Below, one piece after another: positions 1 to 7,711 of a stretch of 64,000 nt of DNA. The notes below the pieces were generated by a model. The model had not been told where the DNA came from and searched no databases. It saw only the letters and a list, made by a program, of their open reading frames with translations. This DNA comes from Flavobacterium sp. 270 (lineage in GTDB: Bacteria; Bacteroidota; Bacteroidia; Flavobacteriales; Flavobacteriaceae): contig NZ_SODM01000006.1 of assembly GCF_004368785.1 (NCBI RefSeq), positions 248,001 through 312,000 on the forward strand, given 5' to 3'. The first letter of the stretch is position 1; the number at the start of each line of letters is the position of its first letter. The position numbers and the translations under genes are program-made.

Positions 1-295
1 GATCCCAAATAAATTCTAAATTCATTTTTCCGTCAGAAGAAAGTTTGAATTCTATTCTATTCCATCGGTTATTGCCTCCTTCTGTTGTTATCTCATGAAG
101 TTCTTTCACTGTTTTATAAATACTATAGCCACCGGTATATTCAGAATTTTTTTCATCGCCATCAATAAAATAATTTAGAGAAAAACCACCTGATTTACCA
201 GTATATTTTATATCCAGAATTGCATAGTCCCAGTTTTCTTCTATTGAATCAACAATACTCTGTCCTATCGCTTGATAAATTTCTTCAATTTTCAT
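1..295 (-). CDS. YezG-like (DUF600) immunity protein, partial
   Basis: The frame opens at ATG 295 (minus strand) and runs off the left edge, so only about 98 residues are visible. It starts MKIEEIYQAIGQSIVDSIEE and later has the pattern NRWNRIEFKLSSDGKMNLEF followed by IWD. This resembles the YezG/DUF600 immunity family, which neutralises nuclease toxins of LXG-type polymorphic toxins. There is no signal peptide, so it should be cytoplasmic. It follows another small gene by 9 bases and is probably cotranscribed with it. Family assignment is from remembered motif similarity; the C-terminus is unseen. Confidence 0.6.
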   Translation of the reverse strand, partial: MKIEEIYQAIGQSIVDSIEENWDYAILDIKYTGKSGGFSLNYFIDGDEKNSEYTGGYSIYKTVKELHEITTEGGNNRWNRIEFKLSSDGKMNLEFIWD

Positions 296-304
296 TTTAT
301 AAAA

Positions 305-616
305 TTAATAAGAACCATCAACCTCAATATATCCTGCTTTTTTACTTATATAAAGCAATTCTAATGTTTCTGCATCAAAATAAGCAAAGCAAAGCATTCC
401 TTCAAATAATGAAATAATTTCACCATTTTTATCATAAGTTATATTGTCTTCAGTATTGAAAGAGATAATGTAAACTTCTTTTTCGGTTTTTCCATCTCTT
501 AGTTCTCGTAATTCTTTATCTCGACATCTAAAACCAATATCTTTGTCATATGAAATTACATTTGTTTCTTCTAACCAATTTTTTAATTTTTCAGTTAATT
601 GTTCTTTAGGATTCAT
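305..616 (-). CDS. Small hypothetical protein, possible immunity protein
   Basis: A 103-residue acidic cytoplasmic protein with no signal peptide or membrane segment. I do not recognise the family. The N-terminus (PKEQLTEKLKNWLEE) is helical and the rest looks like beta-strand with charged loops (EKEVYIISFNTED, LCFAYFDAETLELLYIS), the size and style of many Imm proteins. It lies immediately upstream of the YezG-like gene in a stretch of toxin and immunity remnants. A role as immunity protein is inferred from context only. Confidence 0.55.
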   Translation of the reverse strand: MNPKEQLTEKLKNWLEETNVISYDKDIGFRCRDKELRELRDGKTEKEVYIISFNTEDNITYDKNGEIISLFEGMLCFAYFDAETLELLYISKKAGYIEVDGSY

Positions 617-666
617 GATTATTTTATTGTGCTTATTTCTTTTGGTAACTTAATAGAATTTAATTT

Positions 667-948
667 TCATAAATTTTCTTTCTTATAAAATATGCACCCA
701 TATAAAAATTGCGAGCAATAGATTGTAGGAAAACAAGCTATTATAATTTTTATGTAAAATATTTCTCTTTTCATGAGCATGTAAATTATTGCAATTGCAG
801 AAAATATTAGACTAAAGGAGAATGAAGAAAAAATTAATAAACCTCTTAAACGTCGCTCTAATATATATTCGGGAATATATCATATCGCTATATAAATTAT
901 AAAAAAAACTATTACGAAAAAAATTAATCGATTTACTCTTGATTGCAT
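667..948 (-). pseudogene. Broken small membrane protein
   Basis: From ATG 948 the frame encodes a hydrophobic protein (MQSRVNRLIFFVIVFFIIYI) and is then interrupted by an in-frame TGA at 879-881. It continues as YIPEYILERRLRGLLIF and two further hydrophobic stretches to a TGA at 667-669, about 93 codons in all with 3 predicted membrane helices. A single nonsense change explains the break. It resembles membrane-type immunity proteins in layout, but no family is recognised. An ATG inside the second part could still give a shorter product. Confidence 0.5.
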
Positions 949-953
949 GTTTT

Positions 954-1061
954 TTATTTTATACAGTTTTTTATATTATGTTCTTCTAACTTCTCTTTTA
1001 ATTTTTGAGGGATTGATATATTACTGTTATAATAATCTTTTTCGATATGGGTAGTTGTTTA
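954..1061 (-). pseudogene. Orphan C-terminal tail of a toxin-like domain
   Basis: A 35-codon minus-strand frame, with a stop just upstream and no start codon, encodes TTHIEKDYYNSNISIPQKLK and then EKLEEHNIKNCIK before TAA (954-956). Its amphipathic, charged ending resembles the extreme C-termini of polymorphic toxin domains. It lies between a lipoprotein gene and a broken membrane-protein gene. I read it as debris from displacement of a toxin C-terminus. It is short, so confidence is limited. Confidence 0.35.
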
Positions 1062-1069
1062 ATGAGAAA

Positions 1070-1741
1070 TTATTTTAATTTTTTCACTTTAAATTCAATT
1101 GAAGAAGGGCAGTCTTTAAATGCAACAAAATAATATTCGTTTGTAACTCTTTTTATATAAGAAGATTTTTCAAAATAGTCATTATGCGTACATTTTTGTT
1201 TATCAGTAAATGATTTTGGGATATCAACCCATGTTTTTGCTTTTGTCTTTACATCATAAATGAAGTTTTTATATTCATTATTTTCATCTGTGTATAAAAT
1301 CAATTCATTTTTTAAGTCGAAATCGCCTTTAATACCTGTTAAAACTTCATTGCCAGTTTCTTTATCATACAGCCAAAAATAAGATTTGCTTGTTCCTCCT
1401 CCGTTGCTATGTAAAGCAAAATAATTTTGAAAATCAATTCCTTCATAATATAGACGATAATTTGCAATAAAAGTTTCTGCTAATAAATAGGTTTTATCTT
1501 TTTTGTCATTAATCAATCTAAAATTAATTACTTTTTTGTTTTTATCTAATGCAGGAAAAATAATTAATTTATAGTTTTTTTTAAGATAAGCAGTCTGTGG
1601 TTTTATCGTATCTCCTTTTTCATCAACAAAAATGGTATCTATTGATTTTTCTGTATTTTTTTCTTTGTTAGAAGATTTACTATTATCCATTTTACAACTG
1701 ATAAAGCAAATCAATAGAATTATTAAAGTAATATTTTTCAT
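1070..1741 (-). CDS. Lipoprotein, candidate immunity partner of the upstream gene
   Basis: The ATG at 1741 is preferred over one at 1780, because it begins a clean lipoprotein signal (MKNITLIILLICFISCKMDN, lipobox Cys16) and starts 4 bases after the stop of the preceding gene. The mature part (about 207 residues) is beta-rich and contains FALHSNGGGTSKSYFWLYDKE. No family is recognised. A periplasm-facing or surface lipoprotein cotranscribed directly behind a candidate cell-wall hydrolase fits an immunity role. That role is inference from position and localisation. Confidence 0.6.
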   Translation of the reverse strand: MKNITLIILLICFISCKMDNSKSSNKEKNTEKSIDTIFVDEKGDTIKPQTAYLKKNYKLIIFPALDKNKKVINFRLINDKKDKTYLLAETFIANYRLYYEGIDFQNYFALHSNGGGTSKSYFWLYDKETGNEVLTGIKGDFDLKNELILYTDENNEYKNFIYDVKTKAKTWVDIPKSFTDKQKCTHNDYFEKSSYIKRVTNEYYFVAFKDCPSSIEFKVKKLK

Positions 1742-1745
1742 TTTT

Positions 1746-2912
1746 TTACAATTTGTGATCCATAAAATATTCCCATGCATACCCTTTATTATTTGGATGC
1801 TCTTTATAAGGCTTCCAAAATATATGTCTTCCTACAACTGCTGTTGCTTTGTTAAGAGTTCTTCCTTCATTGTATTTGCCTGTACCTGTTGTTTTGTAAT
1901 AATCTAAATTTTTTACTTCTTTTGAATCAACCGCAACATCCCAAGTACTATTTTTCTCTTCTCCAAAATCAAAAATATTATAGTAATAGTTTTTTGTTGA
2001 AGTATTTTTCTCTTCTTCAAAAGGTATGGTAGCTAAAGCTTGTTCTTTAGTTTTATCTCTGTCGTGACCTTTTCCATCTTTTCCCTTTGGATGTCTGTTA
2101 AGTCTTGGAACTCCTTTACTGTCTAGTTTATATTCGCTATTGGTAACAAATTTTAACCACAATTCTCTAGTTATACTTATTCCGCCATCTTTTTTTGCTT
2201 TATTGTGAGCAATTCCTTTATCTGCAAAATCGATTCCGTCCCATAATATTCCTTCTTCTGAGTAATCTTTTTTTCCTTGTAAAACATGAATTAGCCCTTT
2301 TCGTGCATTATTGGAAAAATTATCATTTTCAGAATCTTCTAACATTTTTTTTGATGTCGCAGTTGAGTAACCTGTAGAAAGCAGTTTTTTGGCAAGCTCA
2401 CCTTGTTGTTTTATTGATAACTCATCTCCTTTCTCAAATTTAACAGCATTAAATGTTGCTTGAGTAGTTGCTGCTGCACTTTCGAAACTACTTGAATCTT
2501 CTGCTTTTATTACTCCAGCAATATAACAAAAAATTTCATGGGTTATGTCTAATTTGATTGCATTAAAAAATGTGCCTTTTTCGTTCCCTTTTTTGTCACA
2601 AACATAAACGTCATTACTATTTCCTTTATTATTTGCAATATTTATTTTCCCTTCAAACTTTCCATTTTTATTATAATAATAGCCATTTGCATTCGAGTTC
2701 GAATCAACAAATTTAGAATTGTCAAAATCAGTACTCTTTAGTGTTTCAGAAAATTGTTTAATATCATTTTGTTTAAGATATTGCTCCATTTCCCTTGCAT
2801 TCCTATCATCGTCAATCTGCTGACGCCAAACGCCAAGCATAATTTGTCTAAAGCGCGCCATTTCGGCTTCGCTCGTGTCTTGTAGTAATATGTTGTGGTT
2901 TTTAACAATCAT
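1746..2912 (-). CDS. Candidate tail-associated cell-wall hydrolase effector
   Basis: A 388-residue protein without signal peptide, last-but-one gene of the sheath operon. Residues 18-60 are helical (ARFRQIMLGVWRQQIDDDRN), followed by a short beta region (78-118). Residues 123-260 include HEIFCYIAGVIKAEDSSSFE, with Glu138, and ARKGLIHVLQGKKDYSEEG. Their spacing recalls SleB-type cell-wall hydrolases (an LIxAE block followed by an ALxG block). The C-terminal 120 residues are basic, rich in Lys and Asn, and unassigned. Starts at Met1 or Met18 are both possible. Its place behind sheath, tube and chaperone, and before a lipoprotein, suggests a cargo/immunity pair. The catalytic assignment is tentative. 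Confidence 0.45.
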   Translation of the reverse strand: MIVKNHNILLQDTSEAEMARFRQIMLGVWRQQIDDDRNAREMEQYLKQNDIKQFSETLKSTDFDNSKFVDSNSNANGYYYNKNGKFEGKINIANNKGNSNDVYVCDKKGNEKGTFFNAIKLDITHEIFCYIAGVIKAEDSSSFESAAATTQATFNAVKFEKGDELSIKQQGELAKKLLSTGYSTATSKKMLEDSENDNFSNNARKGLIHVLQGKKDYSEEGILWDGIDFADKGIAHNKAKKDGGISITRELWLKFVTNSEYKLDSKGVPRLNRHPKGKDGKGHDRDKTKEQALATIPFEEEKNTSTKNYYYNIFDFGEEKNSTWDVAVDSKEVKNLDYYKTTGTGKYNEGRTLNKATAVVGRHIFWKPYKEHPNNKGYAWEYFMDHKL

Positions 2913-2954
2913 GATGGTAGGGTTTTGCAGGAGGATTTTAAAATATGTTGATAA

Positions 2955-3299
2955 TTATAGTATTTCGACTTTTACGGGTTTTGGTTGAATATGGTCTGAA
3001 AATGCTGTCGTGATATTAAGGCGCAAATCGTCTTCTTGTTCAATTTTGCCGTCACCGCCGAGATAACAGTTTTTGAATAATACTTCGAGAGCTTTGAATT
3101 CGTCCATTTTAGAAGCTTGCAATACCGCAGAACGAATGCTCATGTCAGGTTTTTTGAAATAAGCAAAAAGAGTCGTTTGGTCGTCATCTTCAATCGTAAG
3201 TTTGACTACTTTTTTGTGCTTATATTTCCATTGATTTAATTGTGCTTGCGTAATATCTCCGTCAAGAATATCAGCGGTTTTTGTACTTGTTTTTTCCAT
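2955..3299 (-). CDS. Phage tail assembly chaperone-like protein
   Basis: A 114-residue acidic protein. The core AVLQASKMDEFKALEVLFKN followed by CYLGGD is typical of tail assembly chaperones in Bacteroidota tail modules, which coat the tape measure or tube subunits before assembly. It sits downstream of the tube gene as expected, but the tape-measure gene that normally follows is absent; a candidate effector follows instead. A second protein with similar layout (EAILFLFKECVLD) is at 10669-11139. A hairpin at 3330-3375 separates it from the tube gene. Confidence 0.65.
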   Translation of the reverse strand: MEKTSTKTADILDGDITQAQLNQWKYKHKKVVKLTIEDDDQTTLFAYFKKPDMSIRSAVLQASKMDEFKALEVLFKNCYLGGDGKIEQEDDLRLNITTAFSDHIQPKPVKVEIL

Positions 3300-3329
3300 T
3301 TTAAAACGTAATTATTTGTTTTGAAAAAT

Positions 3330-3375
3330 AGGCTGCTTGAGATATTTTTCAGAACGAAAATGCTCGAAGCAGCCT
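3330..3375 (-). terminator. Hairpin between tube and chaperone genes
   Basis: AGGCTGCTT and its partner (AAGCAGCCT) form a strong stem with about 25 bases between; on the minus strand it is followed by ATTTTTC. This looks like a partial terminator inside the sheath operon that would lower expression of the chaperone and effector genes relative to sheath and tube. Confidence 0.5.
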
Positions 3376-3550
3376 TTGAAGTGGGTAATAAACTGTCTAA
3401 AACGGATTCATAAAGAGCTGTTTAAATAATATGCTGGCAGAAATTATGTTGCTTTGGAACTTCTTTTCTGCATAACGCTGTAAGATTGGTTTTCTCTTTT
3501 GAATCGGTTTTTCAGACAGGAATATTAAGGTTTAAGAGGTAACGTGTCGA

Positions 3551-3976
3551 TTAATTCCACTCAACATGAGAACAGATCAAGTCAAAAGAAACCGCAATTT
3601 TTGTATCTCCCTGGCTGATTCCTCTGCTGTTAGAGTTAAATTCACAGTTTCTTACCGTGTGCGTGATTACTTCGTTGCTGTCATCTAAGTAACTCACAAT
3701 GATGCTGAACGGATTAATATCTTGTAATCTTTGTCCTTTTGGCAAAGCGGCTAAAATCGCTTCTACCTCGTAGTTGTATAAAGTAAGTGAAGCTTTTGCT
3801 TCATATTTTCCTCTTCCTCTATGAACAGGCATGTCGCCAGCTCCGTAGTGATTTTCTTTAGATACAGAGTCACTGTAATTTACAGCTGTAATTCCGGTAA
3901 CGATGTTACCTGCGATACTTACTTCAATAGATGACCAGCTGTGTTGTTGTCCGTTAATTAAGGGTAATTTATTCAT
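3551..3976 (-). CDS. Contractile tail tube protein
   Basis: A 141-residue protein directly downstream of the sheath gene, the usual order in contractile tails. It reads as a beta-barrel tube subunit: GQQHSWSSIEVSIAGNIVTG, the loop GAGDMPVHRGRGKYEAKASL, and a C-terminal strand pair ISQGDTKIAVSFDLICSHVE. The pattern of GRGKYEAKASLTLY recalls Myoviridae/R-pyocin tube proteins. It would polymerise inside the sheath. Its gene is 110 bases downstream of the sheath stop and no separate promoter element is visible, so it should belong to the same operon. Confidence 0.75.
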   Translation of the reverse strand: MNKLPLINGQQHSWSSIEVSIAGNIVTGITAVNYSDSVSKENHYGAGDMPVHRGRGKYEAKASLTLYNYEVEAILAALPKGQRLQDINPFSIIVSYLDDSNEVITHTVRNCEFNSNSRGISQGDTKIAVSFDLICSHVEWN

Positions 3977-4086
3977 ATATAGAATGATTTGTTTTTTAAT
4001 AATTGAAATAACTTTCCAAGGCTATCATCTTTTATGAAATAATGATAGCGCTATGTTTTTTATGAAATGTGAGGATGGAAGAAAAA

Positions 4087-5406
4087 TTATGCCTTGTCGA
4101 TTCCAAAAGGATTTTTGAATCCTAAATCGACAGTAATTTTACGAGCCGTTCCAATTGGAGTAATTTCTGCTTTTACTTTTAATTCTGAAGTTGCCAAAAT
4201 ATTTTGTTTAGGATCTACATATACATCAAATGCAGATACTTCCTGATTAGCAACCATTCCTTCTAAAGCAGATCTGCATAAGCCTTCGAAACTTTTTGAA
4301 ACTGATTGTGGCAATTTACCATCAATATCAACTAAAACTGGAGACGCTAATTTTGGTAATAATGCTGTACGCAACAAACGAGTTGCTTTATTAATTGTAC
4401 GGTTGTTCTCAACATAAGCAAAGTCAGATGTACCAGTAGTACAAGTAGAGCTGTCGTTAAAATAAACTCCTGCTAAACCAGTGTGAGTTCTTGCAAAAAT
4501 GTATCTTTTTTCGTTTAGCTCGCTTAACGTTCCTAGAGTTTTGATTTCTTCTCCGCCTATAAAACCAGCTTTTGCAAAACCTTCACCAGTCAAGTTGAAT
4601 TTTTCGATCCAGGCAATGTTCTCAGATACTTTTGCTTTAGAAATAGCTCCTAATGCTAATCCTACAGCAGCTGTATTTTTGTATGAATCTCTGAAAACGA
4701 ATTCAAGAGTATCTCCATTTTCTTTTTTTAAGCCTTCAGCATTTTTTACGTTATAAATACCCGGAGAGTTTTGTACAGGAACTAATTCTTCATTAAAAGC
4801 CAAAGTATAAAGTTTTTTTGTTCCTTCTTGAAATAATTTTTGTTCAAAGGCTTTTTCAACATCCATAGCCACAACTACGGATACATTTTCAGCACTTAAT
4901 CCGGCTAAAGAAACAGCATCATCAGCATTAAAACCTTTTCCTTCCAGAATAACTTCAAAAGGCATGTAATCTGTATAAGCTAAGGCAGCTTGCTGTTGTG
5001 CTTTTTGTGCTGCATCTTGTGTGTCTTCAAAGGTTGTTACTCCAGAAAAGATGATTGCCATTTGACGAATGTTTCCGTTTGTTTTTTCCTGCATATCTTT
5101 TGCTTTCGCGGCAATAGCTTCATAAGAATTTGCTTCTGCTTTCATAATATACAAGTCTCCTGACGGATTCATTCTGAAGAATTGTTGAATTTGATAATAA
5201 GCCGATTGTCCTTCTACATCATAATCTGCTTTGATTCCTAAAGCTTCAGCATCTTCTAAGGAGGCCAAACGTTCTACTTTGTCAGTTGCAAATTTTTCAG
5301 TTGAAGCTCCATCAAAAAGTAATCCTGAAACCATGTCTTGTTCCGGATTTCTTCTTCCTAATCCGCCTGATAGTTTGTTAATTACTACATCGTTTAATGT
5401 ACTCAT
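4087..5406 (-). CDS. Contractile tail sheath protein (DUF2586 family)
   Basis: A 439-residue protein beginning MSTLNDVVINKLSGGLGRRN, the characteristic opening of DUF2586 sheath-like proteins in Bacteroidota. Ordered segments are an N-terminal beta region, a central region with QQAALAYTDYMPFEVILEG, and a conserved C-terminal domain (NNRTINKATRLLRTALLPKL, then VYVDPKQNILATSELKVKAEITPIGTAR split over residues ~390-425). The final part supplies the interlocking strands typical of contractile sheaths. It leads its operon, 240 bases behind promoter P2. Sheath plus tube plus spike identifies the locus as a contractile tail. Confidence 0.8.
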   Translation of the reverse strand: MSTLNDVVINKLSGGLGRRNPEQDMVSGLLFDGASTEKFATDKVERLASLEDAEALGIKADYDVEGQSAYYQIQQFFRMNPSGDLYIMKAEANSYEAIAAKAKDMQEKTNGNIRQMAIIFSGVTTFEDTQDAAQKAQQQAALAYTDYMPFEVILEGKGFNADDAVSLAGLSAENVSVVVAMDVEKAFEQKLFQEGTKKLYTLAFNEELVPVQNSPGIYNVKNAEGLKKENGDTLEFVFRDSYKNTAAVGLALGAISKAKVSENIAWIEKFNLTGEGFAKAGFIGGEEIKTLGTLSELNEKRYIFARTHTGLAGVYFNDSSTCTTGTSDFAYVENNRTINKATRLLRTALLPKLASPVLVDIDGKLPQSVSKSFEGLCRSALEGMVANQEVSAFDVYVDPKQNILATSELKVKAEITPIGTARKITVDLGFKNPFGIDKA

Positions 5407-5646
5407 AATATAAAATGTTTAATTGTTTAAAAATTTGTTTTTGGTTTAATTCGTTCAAAAAAGAGCAAAAGAAGGGCTGTAACAAGTTGTTAAACTTGTC
5501 ATTTTAATTGTTTATTTTTTGAAATGGTATTCGTAAGCTGGAATCCAAAAAAGTAGAATCTCTATTCTTGGATGATTTATAAAAACTGATTTTTTAATTG
5601 AATTTTATTCTTGGCCAAGAAATAAATTTGTTTTTGATATCGAGTA

Positions 5647-5711
5647 CAAATTTAAGGTTCAAGGTTGCTTTTTCCAATTTTTTTGATTGTCAAAACCAGT
5701 AGTTTCAGTCT
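5647..5711 (-). promoter_or_regulatory. Promoter P2 (sheath operon) with activator site
   Basis: On the minus strand a -7 box TAAATTTG (5654-5647) matches Bacteroidota TAnnTTTG exactly, with a TTG 20 bases upstream. Beginning 42 bases before the -7 box is AGACTGAAACTACTG (5711-5697), a copy of the element found at seven other promoters here. The site abuts the stop codon of the small HTH gene. Downstream is a 240-base leader to the sheath ATG. Confidence 0.75.
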
Positions 5712-5712
5712 A

Positions 5713-5892
5713 TTATGCTCTGGCTTCAGTAGCGAGACCTTCGTTTATAATGGTGTAAATAGTGCGTTCTGTTAAGAACAAAGTATCAGAAAGTTCTGAG
5801 ACTACAACTTTCATTTGTTTAGCTTGATTTCTATTTAGATAATTAATAACATAATCTCTTCTTTTGTCTAATAGTGTTCTGCTTCTTCTCAT
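5713..5892 (-). CDS. Small helix-turn-helix protein, candidate late activator
   Basis: Fifty-nine codons from ATG 5892 to TAA 5713-5715. The N-terminus is basic (MRRSRTLLDKRRDYVINYLN). Residues 28-50, KVVVSELSDTLFLTERTIYT plus IIN, read as a helix-turn-helix with recognition helix TERTIYTII, as in SorC/MarR-like or phage activators. It has no effector domain. It lies second in the operon driven by P1, downstream of the S24-repressor operators, and its stop abuts the P2 activator site. I propose that it binds the CTACTGAAACTACTG elements. That target is inference; the HTH reading is from sequence. Confidence 0.65.
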   Translation of the reverse strand: MRRSRTLLDKRRDYVINYLNRNQAKQMKVVVSELSDTLFLTERTIYTIINEGLATEARA

Positions 5893-5986
5893 TTGTGGTA
5901 TTTATAGGAGGGTTAATTTTTTAATTTGTTTTTGGTTTTTGTAAGCTTTTGATAATTTGATAAAATGCTTACCTGCTAATAGAACG

Positions 5987-6562
5987 TTAGATATTAGAAT
6001 TTAAATCTACCGAACCTTCAACTTGATTAGGGTTAATTTCGATTATTCCAGTAGCCAAGTCATATCCAAGTTCTTCTAATTCTTCATTGCTTAATCCATT
6101 GTTAAAAAGGATATATTTCTTTTTTAATATATTTTCAATTAATGTCGTTTTGTATGTGATCTCCCAAATGAAATAATCATTTTTATTCCAGTAGGTATGT
6201 TCATTTGTACATTGTTTTTCTCTTATCTTAAATGTTGAATAATTATCTAATAGTGTATTAGTATTGGTATTAGATAATACAGCTTTGTCAATACGATGCG
6301 CGATGTCGAATGCGTTTGCATAACTTGTTGAAGAAATTGTATCAACAGGCAATACGATATAAAGACAAAATGATACATCTGCCTTGTAATTTTTTTCAGA
6401 AGAAGTTTCCCAGTTTACGACATCATATTTAAACATTACTATTGGTGTTTCAATAGAAGTTTTAAAAATAGCATCACTATAAAGATGAACTGCAGGTGCA
6501 TCAGAAGGGAATCCCGTTTCGATGGCATTTTTTTTCTCGTTATAAAAGCCTTTTAAAATCAT
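5987..6562 (-). CDS. Tail terminator/completion-like protein
   Basis: The start is placed at ATG 6562 (MILKGFYNEKKNAIETGFPS), because the -7 box of P1 (6589-6582) lies upstream of it and an upstream ATG at 6616 would precede the promoter. The product is 191 residues. The pattern VNWETSSEKNYKADVSFCLY followed by ANAFDIAHRIDKAV and a late ITYKTTLIE strand resembles tail-terminator/minor tail proteins that cap the tube. It is the first gene of the operon divergent from the S24 repressor. Function is by layout and weak resemblance. Confidence 0.5.
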   Translation of the reverse strand: MILKGFYNEKKNAIETGFPSDAPAVHLYSDAIFKTSIETPIVMFKYDVVNWETSSEKNYKADVSFCLYIVLPVDTISSTSYANAFDIAHRIDKAVLSNTNTNTLLDNYSTFKIREKQCTNEHTYWNKNDYFIWEITYKTTLIENILKKKYILFNNGLSNEELEELGYDLATGIIEINPNQVEGSVDLNSNI

Positions 6563-6581
6563 ATGTTGGATTATTTTTCTA

Positions 6582-6647
6582 CAAATATACAACATATGTT
6601 TTAATATATGCAACATATTACGATTAAAAATGCAATAGTTTCAGTAA
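6582..6647 (-). promoter_or_regulatory. Promoter P1 (first tail operon) with activator site
   Basis: The minus-strand -7 box TATATTTG is at 6589-6582. TTACTGAAACTATTG (6647-6633) ends 43 bases before it. CAACATATG boxes lie between and on both sides. P1 therefore carries both repressor-type boxes and a weaker copy of the activator site, allowing positive feedback if the downstream HTH protein is the activator. Confidence 0.65.
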
Positions 6648-6771
6648 TATGATTTAACTATTTGAATGTGAAACAGTACGATAATTCAGATTTTTAAGAA
6701 ATATTTATATCTGAAAATCAATTAATTGTAAAATAAATTAAAGAAAATGAGATTATTTCCCATATATTCTG

Positions 6772-6779
6772 TAGCTTTG
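6772..6779 (+). promoter_or_regulatory. -7 box of the S24 repressor promoter
   Basis: TAGCTTTG matches the Bacteroidota TAnnTTTG consensus, 66 bases before the repressor ATG. It is followed immediately by a CAACATATAC box, consistent with autoregulation. No activator site is seen here. Confidence 0.55.
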
Positions 6780-6845
6780 CAACATATACTTGAAGCTAAG
6801 CTTTAAGTAAAACATATTACATAACGAAACAGCCAGAGTTGCAAC

Positions 6846-7646
6846 ATGGAAATACACGATAAAATAAAACGCATTATAGACGAAATGAAGTTAAATAATA
6901 ACTCATTCGCAAAGTTAATCGGAGTTACAAGCACAACAATAGATAGTATTACCATTGGAAGACTGCAGGCAGATGGTGAACGTAAAAGAACCAAACCAGG
7001 TTTTGATCTTCTCCAAAGTATTATTAAACATTGTAATATTAATCCAGAATATTTTTTTGGAGAGAGCGAAGATATTTTTGCAAATAAAACAAGTAATGCA
7101 GTCACACTTCATATTCCTAAAGTTATAACTGTAAATGAAGATGGAGATGAAAATATTAATTTTGTTGGAGTAAAAGCAAGAGCTGGTTATTTAGACGGAT
7201 ATGCAGATCCGGAATATATGGAAAGTCTTCCTTCTTTTAGTATGCCAATGCTTAAAAACGGAACTTACAGATGTTTTGAAATTAAAGGAAACTCAATGTC
7301 AACAACCATTCACGACGGCGATTATCTTTTTGGAAAATATGTTGATAATTTTGATGATATCCTTGACGGAAGAATTTATGTAATTGTCAGTAAAAATGAT
7401 GGAGTAGTGGTAAAAAGGGTTTTAAACAGAATTAGAGAGAGCGGTAAATTAATCCTGAAATCCGATAATCGAGACGGAAATTACCCAATGTATTCTATTT
7501 ATGCCGAAGATATTCTCGAAGTTTGGTACGCTAGTATGTACGCTTCTCGCCAAATGCCCGATCCAGTGAATATTTATGAAAAACTTCATGCGCTTGAAAG
7601 TAAATATTATGAGCTGGAAGAGAGTTTGAAAAAGAAACTAAATTAA
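6846..7646 (+). CDS. XRE/S24 LexA-CI-type repressor
   Basis: A 266-residue protein. Residues 5-65 form an XRE helix-turn-helix (NNNSFAKLIGVTSTTIDSIT). The C-terminal half is an S24 peptidase domain with Ser150 in GNSM and Lys190 in VVVKRV, the self-cleavage dyad. A likely scissile Ala113-Gly114 lies in VKARAGYLDG. Such repressors cleave themselves when RecA is activated, releasing phage or pyocin genes. It is divergent from the tail operon with CAACATATG boxes between, and a strong terminator follows. It is most likely the master switch of the tail locus. Confidence 0.85.
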   Translation: MEIHDKIKRIIDEMKLNNNSFAKLIGVTSTTIDSITIGRLQADGERKRTKPGFDLLQSIIKHCNINPEYFFGESEDIFANKTSNAVTLHIPKVITVNEDGDENINFVGVKARAGYLDGYADPEYMESLPSFSMPMLKNGTYRCFEIKGNSMSTTIHDGDYLFGKYVDNFDDILDGRIYVIVSKNDGVVVKRVLNRIRESGKLILKSDNRDGNYPMYSIYAEDILEVWYASMYASRQMPDPVNIYEKLHALESKYYELEESLKKKLN

Positions 7647-7657
7647 TTTTATAAATA

Positions 7658-7693
7658 AAAAGACCTCTTACAGTAAAATGTAAGAGGTCTTTT
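7658..7693. terminator. Bidirectional terminator between repressor and baseplate operon
   Basis: AAAAGACCTCTTACA, six bases, then the exact complement TGTAAGAGGTCTTTT: a perfect 15-bp stem with A and T tracts on both sides. It serves the converging repressor gene and the 11392-7712 operon. Confidence 0.85.
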
Positions 7694-7711
7694 AAAATTA
7701 ACTAATTAGAA

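Larger units (their letters stand above)
6560..6820. promoter_or_regulatory. CAACATATG operator boxes between repressor and tail operon
   Basis: Copies of CAACATAT(G/T/A) occur at 6568-6560 (minus strand, containing the minus gene's start codon), 6590-6600 (palindrome AACATATGTT), 6611-6619, 6780-6788, and as AACATATTA at 6811-6819. A shorter GCAACATG overlaps the repressor start at 6846. They surround the -7 boxes of both divergent promoters, at 6582-6589 and 6772-6779. This is the arrangement expected for operators of the adjacent S24 repressor, controlling both the tail operon and itself. Repressor binding is inferred. Confidence 0.6.

Noticed and set aside
6803..7112. Minus-strand frames of 100 and 65 codons in the repressor region
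   Set aside because: They lie antisense within the well-supported S24 repressor gene.
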